DNA from: Chloroflexota bacterium
Lineage (GTDB): Bacteria; Chloroflexota; UBA11872
Length of the DNA: 21,532 bases
NCBI GenBank assembly: GCA_028875175.1
Contig: JAPPFO010000238.1
Coordinates: 1-21,532, forward strand
Reading direction: 5' to 3'
Both the position numbers and the translations under genes were made by a program. Position 1 is the stretch's first letter; every line of letters starts with the position of its first letter. Positions 14,795-21,532 of this stretch are shown one piece after another. The notes beneath the pieces are model-generated. The model was given only the letters and a program-made list of their open reading frames with translations, was not told where the DNA came from and ran no database searches.

Positions 14795-15322
14795 GTGGAG
14801 ATGTCCCTCCTACAATCTCCGCCCACGTGGCAGCGTTGGCCGCAGCTGATCAGGTCGGCTGTGATCCGTCACCGCTTCGATTCCCCAATACTCCTCTGCA
14901 GCCAGGGCCGGCGGCGCTGGTGGCATGAGTGTCACAGACACGGCACGCATAAGGCTCGCTGCGGTCTCCCGCGTCCTGACCCTAGCGCTCCACACACCGT
15001 CCGGCTCGCCAGGCTGGAAGCTCCAGCTCGACAAGAAGATTAGGTCCCGTCGCGATTGCGGCTGCAACCGTCCACAGGTTAAGGCTCCCGGCAGGGCGCG
15101 AGGGCGATGCCTGGACCATGCGCCCCGCCTATTCCCCGACTCCATGGGCCGCCATCGACTTTGGCCTGGCCTGCGCAGGCGCCGCGGTCGCCAGCCCGAA
15201 CACGACCGGCAACGGTCCCTGTGCCGTCCGATTTGGCGTCCGACCGACACGGCAGCGTCCAGGCTGTGCGCATCGGAGCGTTAGAGTCTGGTATTCGCCG
15301 TTCGCCGCAGATCATGTGCTCC
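14795..15322. other. 528-nt stretch without a recognisable gene
   Basis: It separates the divergent antiporter (minus) and SRPBCC (plus) genes and should hold both promoters. The antiporter Shine-Dalgarno is at 14805-14811. Small symmetric sites are GTGTC-ACA-GACAC (14929-14941) and the palindrome GCCTGCGCAGGC (15169-15180). Open frames exist on both strands (for example minus 14810-15250) but show no known domain, are rich in Arg/Pro/Ser as GC-rich noncoding frames are, and lack good Shine-Dalgarno sites. No RNA gene was recognised. Confidence 0.5.
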
Positions 15323-15964
15323 ATGCGATTCAACGTCGAGAAGAACCTGCGCGCCGTCGAACGCTCCGTCGCGTCCCTTGAGCGCGACGGGCGGACGGCC
15401 CACGCAGTCATGCTGGTCCGCAGCTACGCCACCACGCATGCAGACCTGTGGGATGCCGTCACCAGCGCCCAGCGCATCCCCAATTGGTTTCTGCCCATCA
15501 CCGGCAACCTCGAACTCGGCGGCAGCTACCAGTTGGAAGGCAACGCCGGCGGCCGTATCACCGCCTGCTCGCCGCCGTCGAGCTACGCCATTACCTGGGA
15601 GTTCGGGGGTTTCGTGACGTGGGTGGACGTCCAGGTAGCGGCCGAAGGCATCGACCGTGCCCGCCTCACCATCACGCACACCGCCCACCACTCCGAGCAC
15701 TGGGACGACTTCGGTCCGGGAGCGACTGGTGTCGGCTTCGAGATGGGTCTGCTCGGACTCCACATGCATCTCACCGACCCGGAACAACCCAGGCCCGACC
15801 CCCTGGAATTCGCCATGTCGGCCGACGGCAAGGCCCTCCTCACCGGCAGCGGCCACGCCTGGGGCGAAGCCGCCACTACCGCCGGAACCGATCCGGAGCA
15901 TGCCCGAGCCTCGGCCGCGCGCACCGTCGCCTTCTATACCGGCGAAGAGATCGAGGCCGGCTGA
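15323..15964 (+). CDS. SRPBCC (AHSA1/START-like) family protein
   Basis: The 213-residue protein has a helix-grip AHSA1-type domain after a short N-terminal helix (MRFNVEKNLRAVERSV). Typical landmarks are RSYATTHADLWDAVTSAQRIPNWF (33-56), a LGGSYQLEGNAGGRI core (65-79), TWEFGG (91-96), WVDVQVAAEG, and LTITHTAHHSEHWDDFGPGATGVGFEMGLLGL (115-146). Proteins of this group bind small hydrophobic ligands in a deep pocket; no reaction can be assigned. The frame is open upstream to 15107, but that leader is low-complexity Pro/Arg-rich and unlike the family, so an internal ATG was chosen (15323; 15314 is a close alternative). A small membrane protein gene follows 43 nt downstream, probably co-transcribed. 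Confidence 0.85.
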   Translation: MRFNVEKNLRAVERSVASLERDGRTAHAVMLVRSYATTHADLWDAVTSAQRIPNWFLPITGNLELGGSYQLEGNAGGRITACSPPSSYAITWEFGGFVTWVDVQVAAEGIDRARLTITHTAHHSEHWDDFGPGATGVGFEMGLLGLHMHLTDPEQPRPDPLEFAMSADGKALLTGSGHAWGEAATTAGTDPEHARASAARTVAFYTGEEIEAG

Positions 15965-16007
15965 CCTGGGGTCGTCACACAGCGCGAGACAGGAGAGGAC
16001 GTAGCCG

Positions 16008-16376
16008 ATGCGCATCGCCATGCTCGTGCTGGCCTTCGTCTACGCGGCCCTGGCCATGTTCACGGCGGCGGTGGGTTCGTTCGCCGACGGCGGCGACGTC
16101 TGGTCGCGGCTCGTGCTGGTGCTGTTGCATCCCCTGGCCGCCGGTGCGTTCTTGCTGCTGGTATTCCGGCCCACGGCCTCACGAATGCTCGTCATGGTCA
16201 TCGCCGCGCTGCTGCTGGCCACCGTGGCCGCGGACCTGTCGCTGGCCGCCGCCATCGCCGGTGGGGCGATGAAAGGCGACTGGGAGCTTCCCGTCATCTT
16301 CGCCGTCATCCCCGCCCTTGGCGTGCTTTACGCCCTGAGACGAGCCGTTACGTCGACCCGCTCAAGACCCGGCTAG
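16008..16376 (+). CDS. Small four-helix membrane protein, unknown function
   Basis: The 122-residue hydrophobic protein has about four transmembrane segments (5-24, 34-53, 59-84, 93-111) and a short Arg-rich tail (RRAVTSTRSRPG). GGAGAGG (15992-15998) stands 9 nt before the ATG and supports translation. It follows the SRPBCC gene by 43 nt and probably shares its transcript. No domain was recognised; the layout resembles many DUF-type small membrane proteins. Its stop codon shares the tetranucleotide CTAG (16373-16376) with the stop of the convergent TIMP-like gene. Confidence 0.75.
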   Translation: MRIAMLVLAFVYAALAMFTAAVGSFADGGDVWSRLVLVLLHPLAAGAFLLLVFRPTASRMLVMVIAALLLATVAADLSLAAAIAGGAMKGDWELPVIFAVIPALGVLYALRRAVTSTRSRPG

Positions 16377-16972
16377 CGCCGGCGTTGACGCGCGTAGGCC
16401 AGGATCGCGCCCAGCAGAACCACCGTCACGGCCGTTACCAGCAACGCCGCCCAAACGCCTGGGGCAAACGAGTCCTGTGCCTGTTCCGGCTGCGGTCCCG
16501 CTGTCCCGGCCCGCGGCGCCCGGCCTTCACCCAATGCATCCAGGTCGGCTTGCGCGTCCCCTCGAAGAGCGGTTCGACTGCAGATGCTCGCCTGGTAATC
16601 ACCGTCACCTGAGGCGTTCAACGAGGCGTACACGATGTACTGCCCACCCTCGCTGAAGGCGAACCCGCAACTCCCGCCCGTCGGCGGCGTGGTGATGTAC
16701 ATGCGTTCGTGCACCACGCCCTTCCACACCGTGCTGACGTCAAGGCCAACGGTGGTTCGATCGCCCGGCTTGTAGGGCGTCACGTTCGGGTCGAAGGAAT
16801 GGCTGACTGAAGTGACTTCTCCGGCAAAGACCGCGTCAAACTTCTCAAGCTCTTCGGCCGGCGAACCGGGCACCACGCATTTGCACGCGTGGACAGCGCC
16901 CAGGCTCCCGAGGAACCACAGGGCGCCGAGCACGAGCGCGACACCCACCACGCGTGTCATTGAAGTCGTCAC
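16373..16972 (-). CDS. Secreted, C-terminally anchored TIMP/netrin-like (NTR, OB-fold) protein
   Basis: The 199-residue protein has a signal peptide (1-29, cleavage after AVHA), a domain of about 120 residues and a C-terminal transmembrane helix (about 173-193) with a basic end (RQRRR). The mature chain would begin C30-K-C32-VVPGSPAEELEKFDAVFAGEV. It continues with VGLDVSTVWKGV and SCGFAFSEGGQYIVYASL, and ends with SICSRTALRGDAQADLDALG. The four cysteines C30, C32, C102 and C131 become positions 1, 3, 73 and 102 of the mature chain, very close to the 1-70 and 3-99 disulfide pairs of animal TIMPs. The protein is probably tethered outside the membrane by its C-terminus. Function is unknown. The start is GTG with GGGAG 8 nt upstream; ATG 16960 is an alternative. 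It lies 31 nt after the amidohydrolase. Confidence 0.8.
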   Translation of the reverse strand: MTTSMTRVVGVALVLGALWFLGSLGAVHACKCVVPGSPAEELEKFDAVFAGEVTSVSHSFDPNVTPYKPGDRTTVGLDVSTVWKGVVHERMYITTPPTGGSCGFAFSEGGQYIVYASLNASGDGDYQASICSRTALRGDAQADLDALGEGRAPRAGTAGPQPEQAQDSFAPGVWAALLVTAVTVVLLGAILAYARQRRR

Positions 16973-17003
16973 CTGCGCCGCTCCCGCCTGGTCGGCTGAA
17001 GGT

Positions 17004-18428
17004 TCAATCGACTATCGGCCAGTTCCCTGTGAGGTCGACGCCCAACCGCTGCGCCCGCTCGGCCACCGACGTCGACACGGCCTGGCAGACGTCCTGCTCG
17101 TCAATCCGGGTTGAGCGCCCTCCGCGAAACACGACCTCGCCGTTCACCAGCACCGTCTCCACGCTCCCGCTCCCCATTGTCAGCGCCAGTTGATGCACCG
17201 GGCTGTTGTCCGGATACGCCTCCGCCGCGGCGAGGGATCTCACCACGACATCGGCGCGCTTCCCTGTCTCCAGGCTTCCTAGTTCTGCCTCCAGGCCGGC
17301 TGCCGCGGCCGCATTGACGGTCTGCATCTCCAGCAGCGCCTCAGCCGAAACAGGGTCGGCATACGACTGCGCCACGAAGTGCGCGGCCTGCAGCGTGTCC
17401 CCCGGCGTGCCGTCGAACGACCCGTCCGTGCCCAGCGACACGCGCACGCCTTGCCGCAAACGCTCCGCCATCTTGAAACGCACGCGACTGCCGATCCCCA
17501 ACGAGAAGAACGCCGTCGGGCACCACACGACCTGGCAGCCGGACTCGCCGAGCGCAACTTCCTCCGCGTCGTCCAGCGCGTTCGCGTGCACCACCACGGT
17601 CTGCTCGTCCAACACCCCCAGGTCCCGCAGGTGGACAAGCTGGCTGACTCCGTTCAGGTTCCGGTAAGTCTCCGCCTCTTCCGGAACGTAGCCAGCGTGC
17701 AGGTGCAGCGGCACGGCGTTGTCGCGAGCGCACGCGTGGGCCGCCTGCAATAGCTCGGCCGAGGCCGTCCCGACCCCGTACACGAACACGTACCCGCGAA
17801 CCAACGCCTCGGGATCCCTAATGCGGTGCAGCTCCGCGTCCAGCTGTTCCAGACAACGGGCGCGGTCAATGGGGGCGCGAGCCATCAGGCTCTGGCTCTC
17901 CAGGGCGGGCATTGCGTCAAAGCACTCCCGCCGGTCCCACAGATACGTCGGTGCAACCAGCGCCCGCAGCCCCACCCGCTCCACCGCTTCCGCCCCCGCC
18001 GCCGTCGAAAACAGCGACCCCGGCTCAATGAACATCGTGAAGCCGCACCGCAGCATCTCCAGGCAGGCCAGCGCCGTCGCCGCCGCTTCGTCGGCTTCGG
18101 TGACCCCCGCCTTCCAGTCCGCGAAGTTGACCGGCGACGAGCTCGTGTCATGAATGCTGCCGAACACCCCCCGGCAGGACGTATGCACGATGTGGTTGTG
18201 CGCGTCAATGAATCCCGGATGCACGATCCCCCCGTCAGCATGCACCGTCTGCTTCGCGTCAAAACGCTTGGACAGGTCCGCATCGCGGCCAACCTCCACG
18301 ATGCGCGAACCTGCAATCGCGACCGCGCCCGAGCGATAGATCCGCCGCTCCGAGTCCATCGTGATCACCAGCCCGCTCCGAATCAGCAGATCGCACGGCC
18401 GCCGCTCCACGGGTCTCGGATCAGGCAT
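17004..18428 (-). CDS. Amidohydrolase family protein (AtzA/TrzN, SAH-deaminase-like)
   Basis: The 474-residue metal-dependent hydrolase has a flanking beta-sandwich (CDLLIRSGLVITMDSER near the start, VETVLVNGEVVFRGG near the end) and a TIM barrel with the expected metal ligands: H77-N-H79 in FIDAHNHIVH, H242/H244 in PLHLHAGYVPE, H281 in VVVHANAL, and D335 in SLGTDGS. Members deaminate or dechlorinate heterocyclic amines and guanidines at a mononuclear Zn/Fe centre. The family-typical His in the HCP motif after the H281 strand is Trp302 (VWCPTAFFSLGIG), so the substrate may differ from the characterised deaminases. ATG 18428 has only a weak Shine-Dalgarno. It lies 37 nt after the VOC gene and 31 nt before the TIMP-like gene on the same strand, suggesting one transcript. 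Confidence 0.9.
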   Translation of the reverse strand: MPDPRPVERRPCDLLIRSGLVITMDSERRIYRSGAVAIAGSRIVEVGRDADLSKRFDAKQTVHADGGIVHPGFIDAHNHIVHTSCRGVFGSIHDTSSSPVNFADWKAGVTEADEAAATALACLEMLRCGFTMFIEPGSLFSTAAGAEAVERVGLRALVAPTYLWDRRECFDAMPALESQSLMARAPIDRARCLEQLDAELHRIRDPEALVRGYVFVYGVGTASAELLQAAHACARDNAVPLHLHAGYVPEEAETYRNLNGVSQLVHLRDLGVLDEQTVVVHANALDDAEEVALGESGCQVVWCPTAFFSLGIGSRVRFKMAERLRQGVRVSLGTDGSFDGTPGDTLQAAHFVAQSYADPVSAEALLEMQTVNAAAAAGLEAELGSLETGKRADVVVRSLAAAEAYPDNSPVHQLALTMGSGSVETVLVNGEVVFRGGRSTRIDEQDVCQAVSTSVAERAQRLGVDLTGNWPIVD

Positions 18429-18465
18429 CGGCAGGTCCGTTCATGGGCGCGGCCGTCGGTCGGGC

Positions 18466-18909
18466 CTATCCGTCGCCCATGGCCGATATCCGGCGCATCA
18501 GCTCGTCCATGTCCACGTCCTCGACGTGGCTCGCGATGAACCACTGGTTTCCCGATGGATCGACAACGCGGGCGACCCGGTCGCCGTAGAACTGATCCTC
18601 CGGCTCGGCCGCGGCAACGGCCCCCGCGCTCACCGCCTGCGCGTAGACCGCGTCAACGTCTTCCACATACAGGTGAATCTGCGAGCTACTGGCCAAGAAG
18701 TCGGGCGGCAAGGTGTCCGATAGCATCACCGCCGCGCCGCCGATCTCCACTTCGGCGTGACCGATCAGGCCCTCGCCCATCGGAATCCGCGTCCGCTCCA
18801 CGGCCCCGAACGCATCCGCCAGGAACTCCAGGTACCCCGCTGCGTCCTTAACGATCAGATACGGCGTCACGGCCGTATACCCGTCGGGAATGGGCTTAAT
18901 CTTCGACAT
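18466..18909 (-). CDS. VOC family protein (PhnB-like glyoxalase/dioxygenase superfamily)
   Basis: The 147-residue protein has the PhnB-type paired beta-alpha-beta-beta-beta modules. The first runs YTAVTPYLIVKDAAGYLEFLADAFGA, then GHAEVEIGGAAVMLSD (50-65). The second starts SQIHLYVEDVDAVYAQAVSAGA (76-97) and ends RVARVVDPSGNQWFIASHVEDVD (111-133), followed by the usual EELxRR-like tail (DELMRRI). The exact reaction of this subgroup is not known; no phosphonate genes are nearby. ATG 18909 is preferred because GGGGA lies a few nucleotides upstream; a TTG four codons earlier is open but unlikely. It is the first gene of the minus-strand trio with the amidohydrolase and the TIMP-like protein. Confidence 0.9.
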   Translation of the reverse strand: MSKIKPIPDGYTAVTPYLIVKDAAGYLEFLADAFGAVERTRIPMGEGLIGHAEVEIGGAAVMLSDTLPPDFLASSSQIHLYVEDVDAVYAQAVSAGAVAAAEPEDQFYGDRVARVVDPSGNQWFIASHVEDVDMDELMRRISAMGDG

Positions 18910-19233
18910 AGGTTTCCCCAATGCGTGGTGGACTGACGGCAGTCCGAGCCAAAGCCTTATGCATTGTCAGTCTGTTTTCCAGCGTAGTTGCGGCCCGCTC
19001 CTGACTCGCCCAGTTGGTCCTCGGTCCCTCGGACTCGCTTGCGAAGCCGTGGTGGTGAAGACGTATCATGCCGACTGGCACATCGTCGGGCGGGTGCGAT
19101 GCCTCATTGCCGCCGTCTTGGCAGAGATGAAGGACAGAGTTATGCCGCGTAGCTCTGCATCAACGCTGGTCGCGCGGCCGACCGCACCGGGAGAGTCCCG
19201 CGCCGATCTCCGGCCCGCTGGAATCCACACGAT
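18910..19233. other. 324-nt divergent intergenic region
   Basis: It lies between the VOC gene (minus) and the RND transporter (plus), so it should contain promoters for both. The only clear structure is GGACTG-ACGG-CAGTCC (18930-18945), a perfect 6-bp stem in the leader of the VOC transcript about 21 nt before its start. No gene, tRNA or recognised riboswitch was found. Short open frames across it show no domain. Confidence 0.5.
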
Positions 19234-21532
19234 ATGAACCAGGTCCTCACCAGATTCAGCTCGCTCGTCACGGCCCGACCCTGGATCACCCTCCTGGTCG
19301 TCTTCATCGTTACCATCGCCCTCGGCGCCGGCGGCGCGGTGCGCGCACCCCTCCCCTCAACGGAGGAGACGCTGCCGGACGACAGCCCCATTACCGACGC
19401 CATGGACGAGATCAACGATCTCTTCGGCGACCACGGTGAGATCAGCGCTACAACCCTCCTGTTCCGCGGCGACGCGCTCACGCCGGGCGGGCTGGCCCAG
19501 ATGGACGCCCTGCTCACTGACATCGTCAGCGATCCGGACGTGCAACAGCTCCTGGCCCCCGAGAATCCGGTCTTTGCGCCCTCCTCCCTGATCAAGTTCG
19601 CGCTTCAAGCCGAGAGCCTGGCGTCGGTAACCCAGGCCCAAATCGACGCCGTACGCGTCCTTCCGGAAGTCCAGCCGCTTCTCGCCCTCATGACAGGTAC
19701 TGACACCGACGGCACCAAAATTGCGATAGGCAACATTCGCCTGCTCGACACCGGCGACGAGCGGGTGGCGGATGCCGAACGGACGATCAACGAGCTGGCT
19801 GCCGCATCTGACGGAACGCTAACGGCGACCAGCGTGTCGTTCTACGTAATCGAGGACGCCTATAAGGCGGGCATCGAGGAAGGCATGCTGCCGCTGATCG
19901 GGGTGGCTTTCCTGCTCATCGCGCTGCTGCTTCTGCTCTTCACGCGCGCGCTGTCGGATATGTGGCTGACGCTGGCCGGCCTCCTCACCTCCATCATTTG
20001 GATTGTCGGCGCCGAAGGCTGGCTCGGCCCCAACGCGCTGGGTCTCATTGGCCCGCCGAACTCGCTCACCTCGCTGGTCCCGATCATCGTGATTGGGCTC
20101 ACGGTGGACTACGCCATTCAGACCATCTCGCACTACCGCGAGCAGCGGGTCGAGGGTCGGGATGTGCTCACGGCCATTCGCAGGGGCCTGAGCCACGTCA
20201 CGGTTCCGCTAGTCCTGGCCGCCATCACCACCATCGTGGGCATGCTGGCCAGCCTTTTCTCCCCAATCGGCATCGTTCGCGACTTCGGCGTTGTCGCCGG
20301 CATGGGCGTCGGCATGAGCCTGATCGTCATGCTGACGCTGGTTCCGGCCAGCCGGGTCATCATCGACCGGCGGCGCGAGGCGCGCGGCAAGCTGAAGCCC
20401 GCCCGACCGATCGTCAACGCCTTGCCGGGTGTTCAGGGTCTGGCCGGGGTGATCGGCCGCAGCGTGACCCGCTGGCCCCTGCCGTACATCCTGGTCGTAC
20501 TCGCGATCACCGTCGCGCTCGGAATTGCGGTCCGGGACCTCAAGTCGGAATTCAGCATCAAGGACATCCTCCCGCGGGGCGGCGAAGTTCACGCGGACAT
20601 GGACACCCTCGAGGCGGCCGTTGGCGGCTCGGCCGAGGTGACCAGCGTGCTCATCAAGGCCGAGGCGACACAGACCCGCACCCTGCTCAACGTACAGGAC
20701 CTCACCAACGCGTTTGAAGACGAGACCCGCCGTCCGCCAACCGCGGCTGGTCCCATCCAGGGCTCATACGAATTGCTGGTGCGTGACTGGACCACCCAGA
20801 GTGGCCTGCCCGGCGACAAGTACGACCCCGAGATCGCGGCGCTGTTCCGCGAGGCATCGGCGGGCGTGCGGCTCGATCCGCACCTGATGCAGGAAGTGCT
20901 CGACCGGATCGAGGCCAGAGACCCCGCGCTCTCACGCCTGCTCGTCAACAACCCGCAGGGCATCGACACCATGCTGCTGCAGTTCCAGAGCTATGGCGGC
21001 GATACCCAGGCAACCAAGGTGCTCCAGCAGGAACTCGAGGATCTCTGGCGCGGTGATGACGACGCGATCACCGCGACGTCGCAGAGCATCATTTCGATCA
21101 CCGTCACCGACTCGATCACGGCGCGACAGACGGAGGCCATCGCCACCACGGTCGCGGCGGCGCTGACGGTCCTGGCCATCTTCTTTTGGATCACGCTCCG
21201 GCAGCCCGCGCTGGCAATCGTCGCCGTCGGTCCCATCGTGCTCGTGCTGATATGCGTGCTCGGAACCATGGCGTTGCTCGGCATCCCTTACACGATCATC
21301 ACCTCAATCATCACCGCCCTCTCGATCGGTATCGGGGTGGACTACACCATCCACGTCATCCATAGGTACCGGGAGGAGTTCGCCCGCCTGCGCAATCCGG
21401 AGGAGGCTGCCGTGCGGACGCTGGCCACAACCGGGTCGGCCCTGTTGGGATCGGCGATGACTACGGCTCTCGGCCTGGGCGTGCTGGCGGCCTCGCCGTT
21501 GGCCGGATCGCAGCAGTTCGGCATTACCGCGG
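19234..21532 (+). CDS. RND superfamily / MMPL-type transporter (3' end outside window)
   Basis: The frame is open without a stop for 766 codons to the window edge, so the gene is partial. The layout is the RND pattern of two repeated halves: a first helix (WITLLVVFIVTIALG, about 18-32), a large extracytoplasmic loop, then a block of helices. The second half begins with WPLPYILVVLAITVALGIAV and a second large loop. The conserved transmembrane aspartates of proton coupling are visible in both helix blocks: D292 in IGLTVDYAIQTISHYRE and D703 in GIGVDYTIHVIHRYRE. Members export lipids, hopanoids or other hydrophobic compounds using proton flow; the substrate here is unknown. No periplasmic adaptor or outer-membrane gene is visible. 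The N-terminus is typical, though the Shine-Dalgarno before ATG 19234 is weak. Confidence 0.9.
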   Translation, partial: MNQVLTRFSSLVTARPWITLLVVFIVTIALGAGGAVRAPLPSTEETLPDDSPITDAMDEINDLFGDHGEISATTLLFRGDALTPGGLAQMDALLTDIVSDPDVQQLLAPENPVFAPSSLIKFALQAESLASVTQAQIDAVRVLPEVQPLLALMTGTDTDGTKIAIGNIRLLDTGDERVADAERTINELAAASDGTLTATSVSFYVIEDAYKAGIEEGMLPLIGVAFLLIALLLLLFTRALSDMWLTLAGLLTSIIWIVGAEGWLGPNALGLIGPPNSLTSLVPIIVIGLTVDYAIQTISHYREQRVEGRDVLTAIRRGLSHVTVPLVLAAITTIVGMLASLFSPIGIVRDFGVVAGMGVGMSLIVMLTLVPASRVIIDRRREARGKLKPARPIVNALPGVQGLAGVIGRSVTRWPLPYILVVLAITVALGIAVRDLKSEFSIKDILPRGGEVHADMDTLEAAVGGSAEVTSVLIKAEATQTRTLLNVQDLTNAFEDETRRPPTAAGPIQGSYELLVRDWTTQSGLPGDKYDPEIAALFREASAGVRLDPHLMQEVLDRIEARDPALSRLLVNNPQGIDTMLLQFQSYGGDTQATKVLQQELEDLWRGDDDAITATSQSIISITVTDSITARQTEAIATTVAAALTVLAIFFWITLRQPALAIVAVGPIVLVLICVLGTMALLGIPYTIITSIITALSIGIGVDYTIHVIHRYREEFARLRNPEEAAVRTLATTGSALLGSAMTTALGLGVLAASPLAGSQQFGITA

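Noticed and set aside
14810..15250. Minus-strand open frame of 146 codons between the antiporter and SRPBCC genes
   Set aside because: No domain, Arg/Pro/Ser composition, no good start signal; it is treated as noncoding, although a fast-evolving small gene cannot be excluded.
15107..15322. Upstream extension of the SRPBCC frame
   Set aside because: The leader is Pro/Arg-rich, has no similarity to SRPBCC proteins and no Shine-Dalgarno; internal ATGs match the usual family start.

Overview
The window is a GC-rich (roughly 64%), densely coded bacterial chromosome fragment with no rRNA, tRNA, phage or CRISPR. The mix of genes (enolase-superfamily enzyme, AtzA-type amidohydrolase, orphan P450, FIST protein, DUF1330, PhnB-like VOC, SRPBCC, MMPL-type RND exporter, frequent GTG/TTG starts) resembles free-living or host-associated Chloroflexota (SAR202/Dehalococcoidia-like). 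That assignment is an inference from gene content only; no marker gene is present.

Layout. (1) 1-2.95 kb, plus strand: a FIST sensory protein and a stand-alone cytochrome P450, followed by a 146-bp candidate miniature inverted-repeat element with 12-bp perfect ends and a CAGT target duplication. (2) 2.95-7.5 kb, minus strand: a transporter row transcribed as NCS2 permease, then branched-chain-amino-acid-type binding lipoprotein, then PutP-like sodium:solute symporter. No ABC permease or ATPase accompanies the binding protein. (3) 7.7-8.7 kb, plus strand: a membrane-anchored extracytoplasmic Cache protein and a NUDIX hydrolase. (4) 8.8-11.0 kb, minus strand: a DUF1330 gene and a second NCS2 paralogue. 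(5) 11.1-13.0 kb, plus strand: a mandelate racemase/muconate lactonizing-type enzyme, then a VapBC toxin-antitoxin pair with a palindromic operator. (6) 13.1-14.8 kb, minus strand: a CPA2 cation/proton antiporter with C-terminal CBS domains. (7) 15.3-16.4 kb, plus strand: an SRPBCC protein and a small four-helix membrane protein. (8) 16.4-18.9 kb, minus strand: VOC protein, amidohydrolase and a secreted TIMP/netrin-like protein, closely spaced. (9) 19.2 kb to the right edge, plus strand: a large RND/MMPL transporter cut by the window end.

How it may fit together. The most unusual part is 2.9-10.5 kb. Two NCS2 nucleobase-permease paralogues share the same N-terminal signature and the same roughly 125-residue cytoplasmic tail, which looks like a degenerate RsbW/GHKL ATPase domain. 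One of them has lost the conserved membrane glutamate of the substrate site (Lys instead of Glu). Between them lies an orphan Cache sensor. This suggests transporters used at least partly as sensors (transceptors); that reading is inference. The second unusual item is the TIMP-like protein, whose Cys-x-Cys motif begins exactly at the predicted signal-peptidase site.
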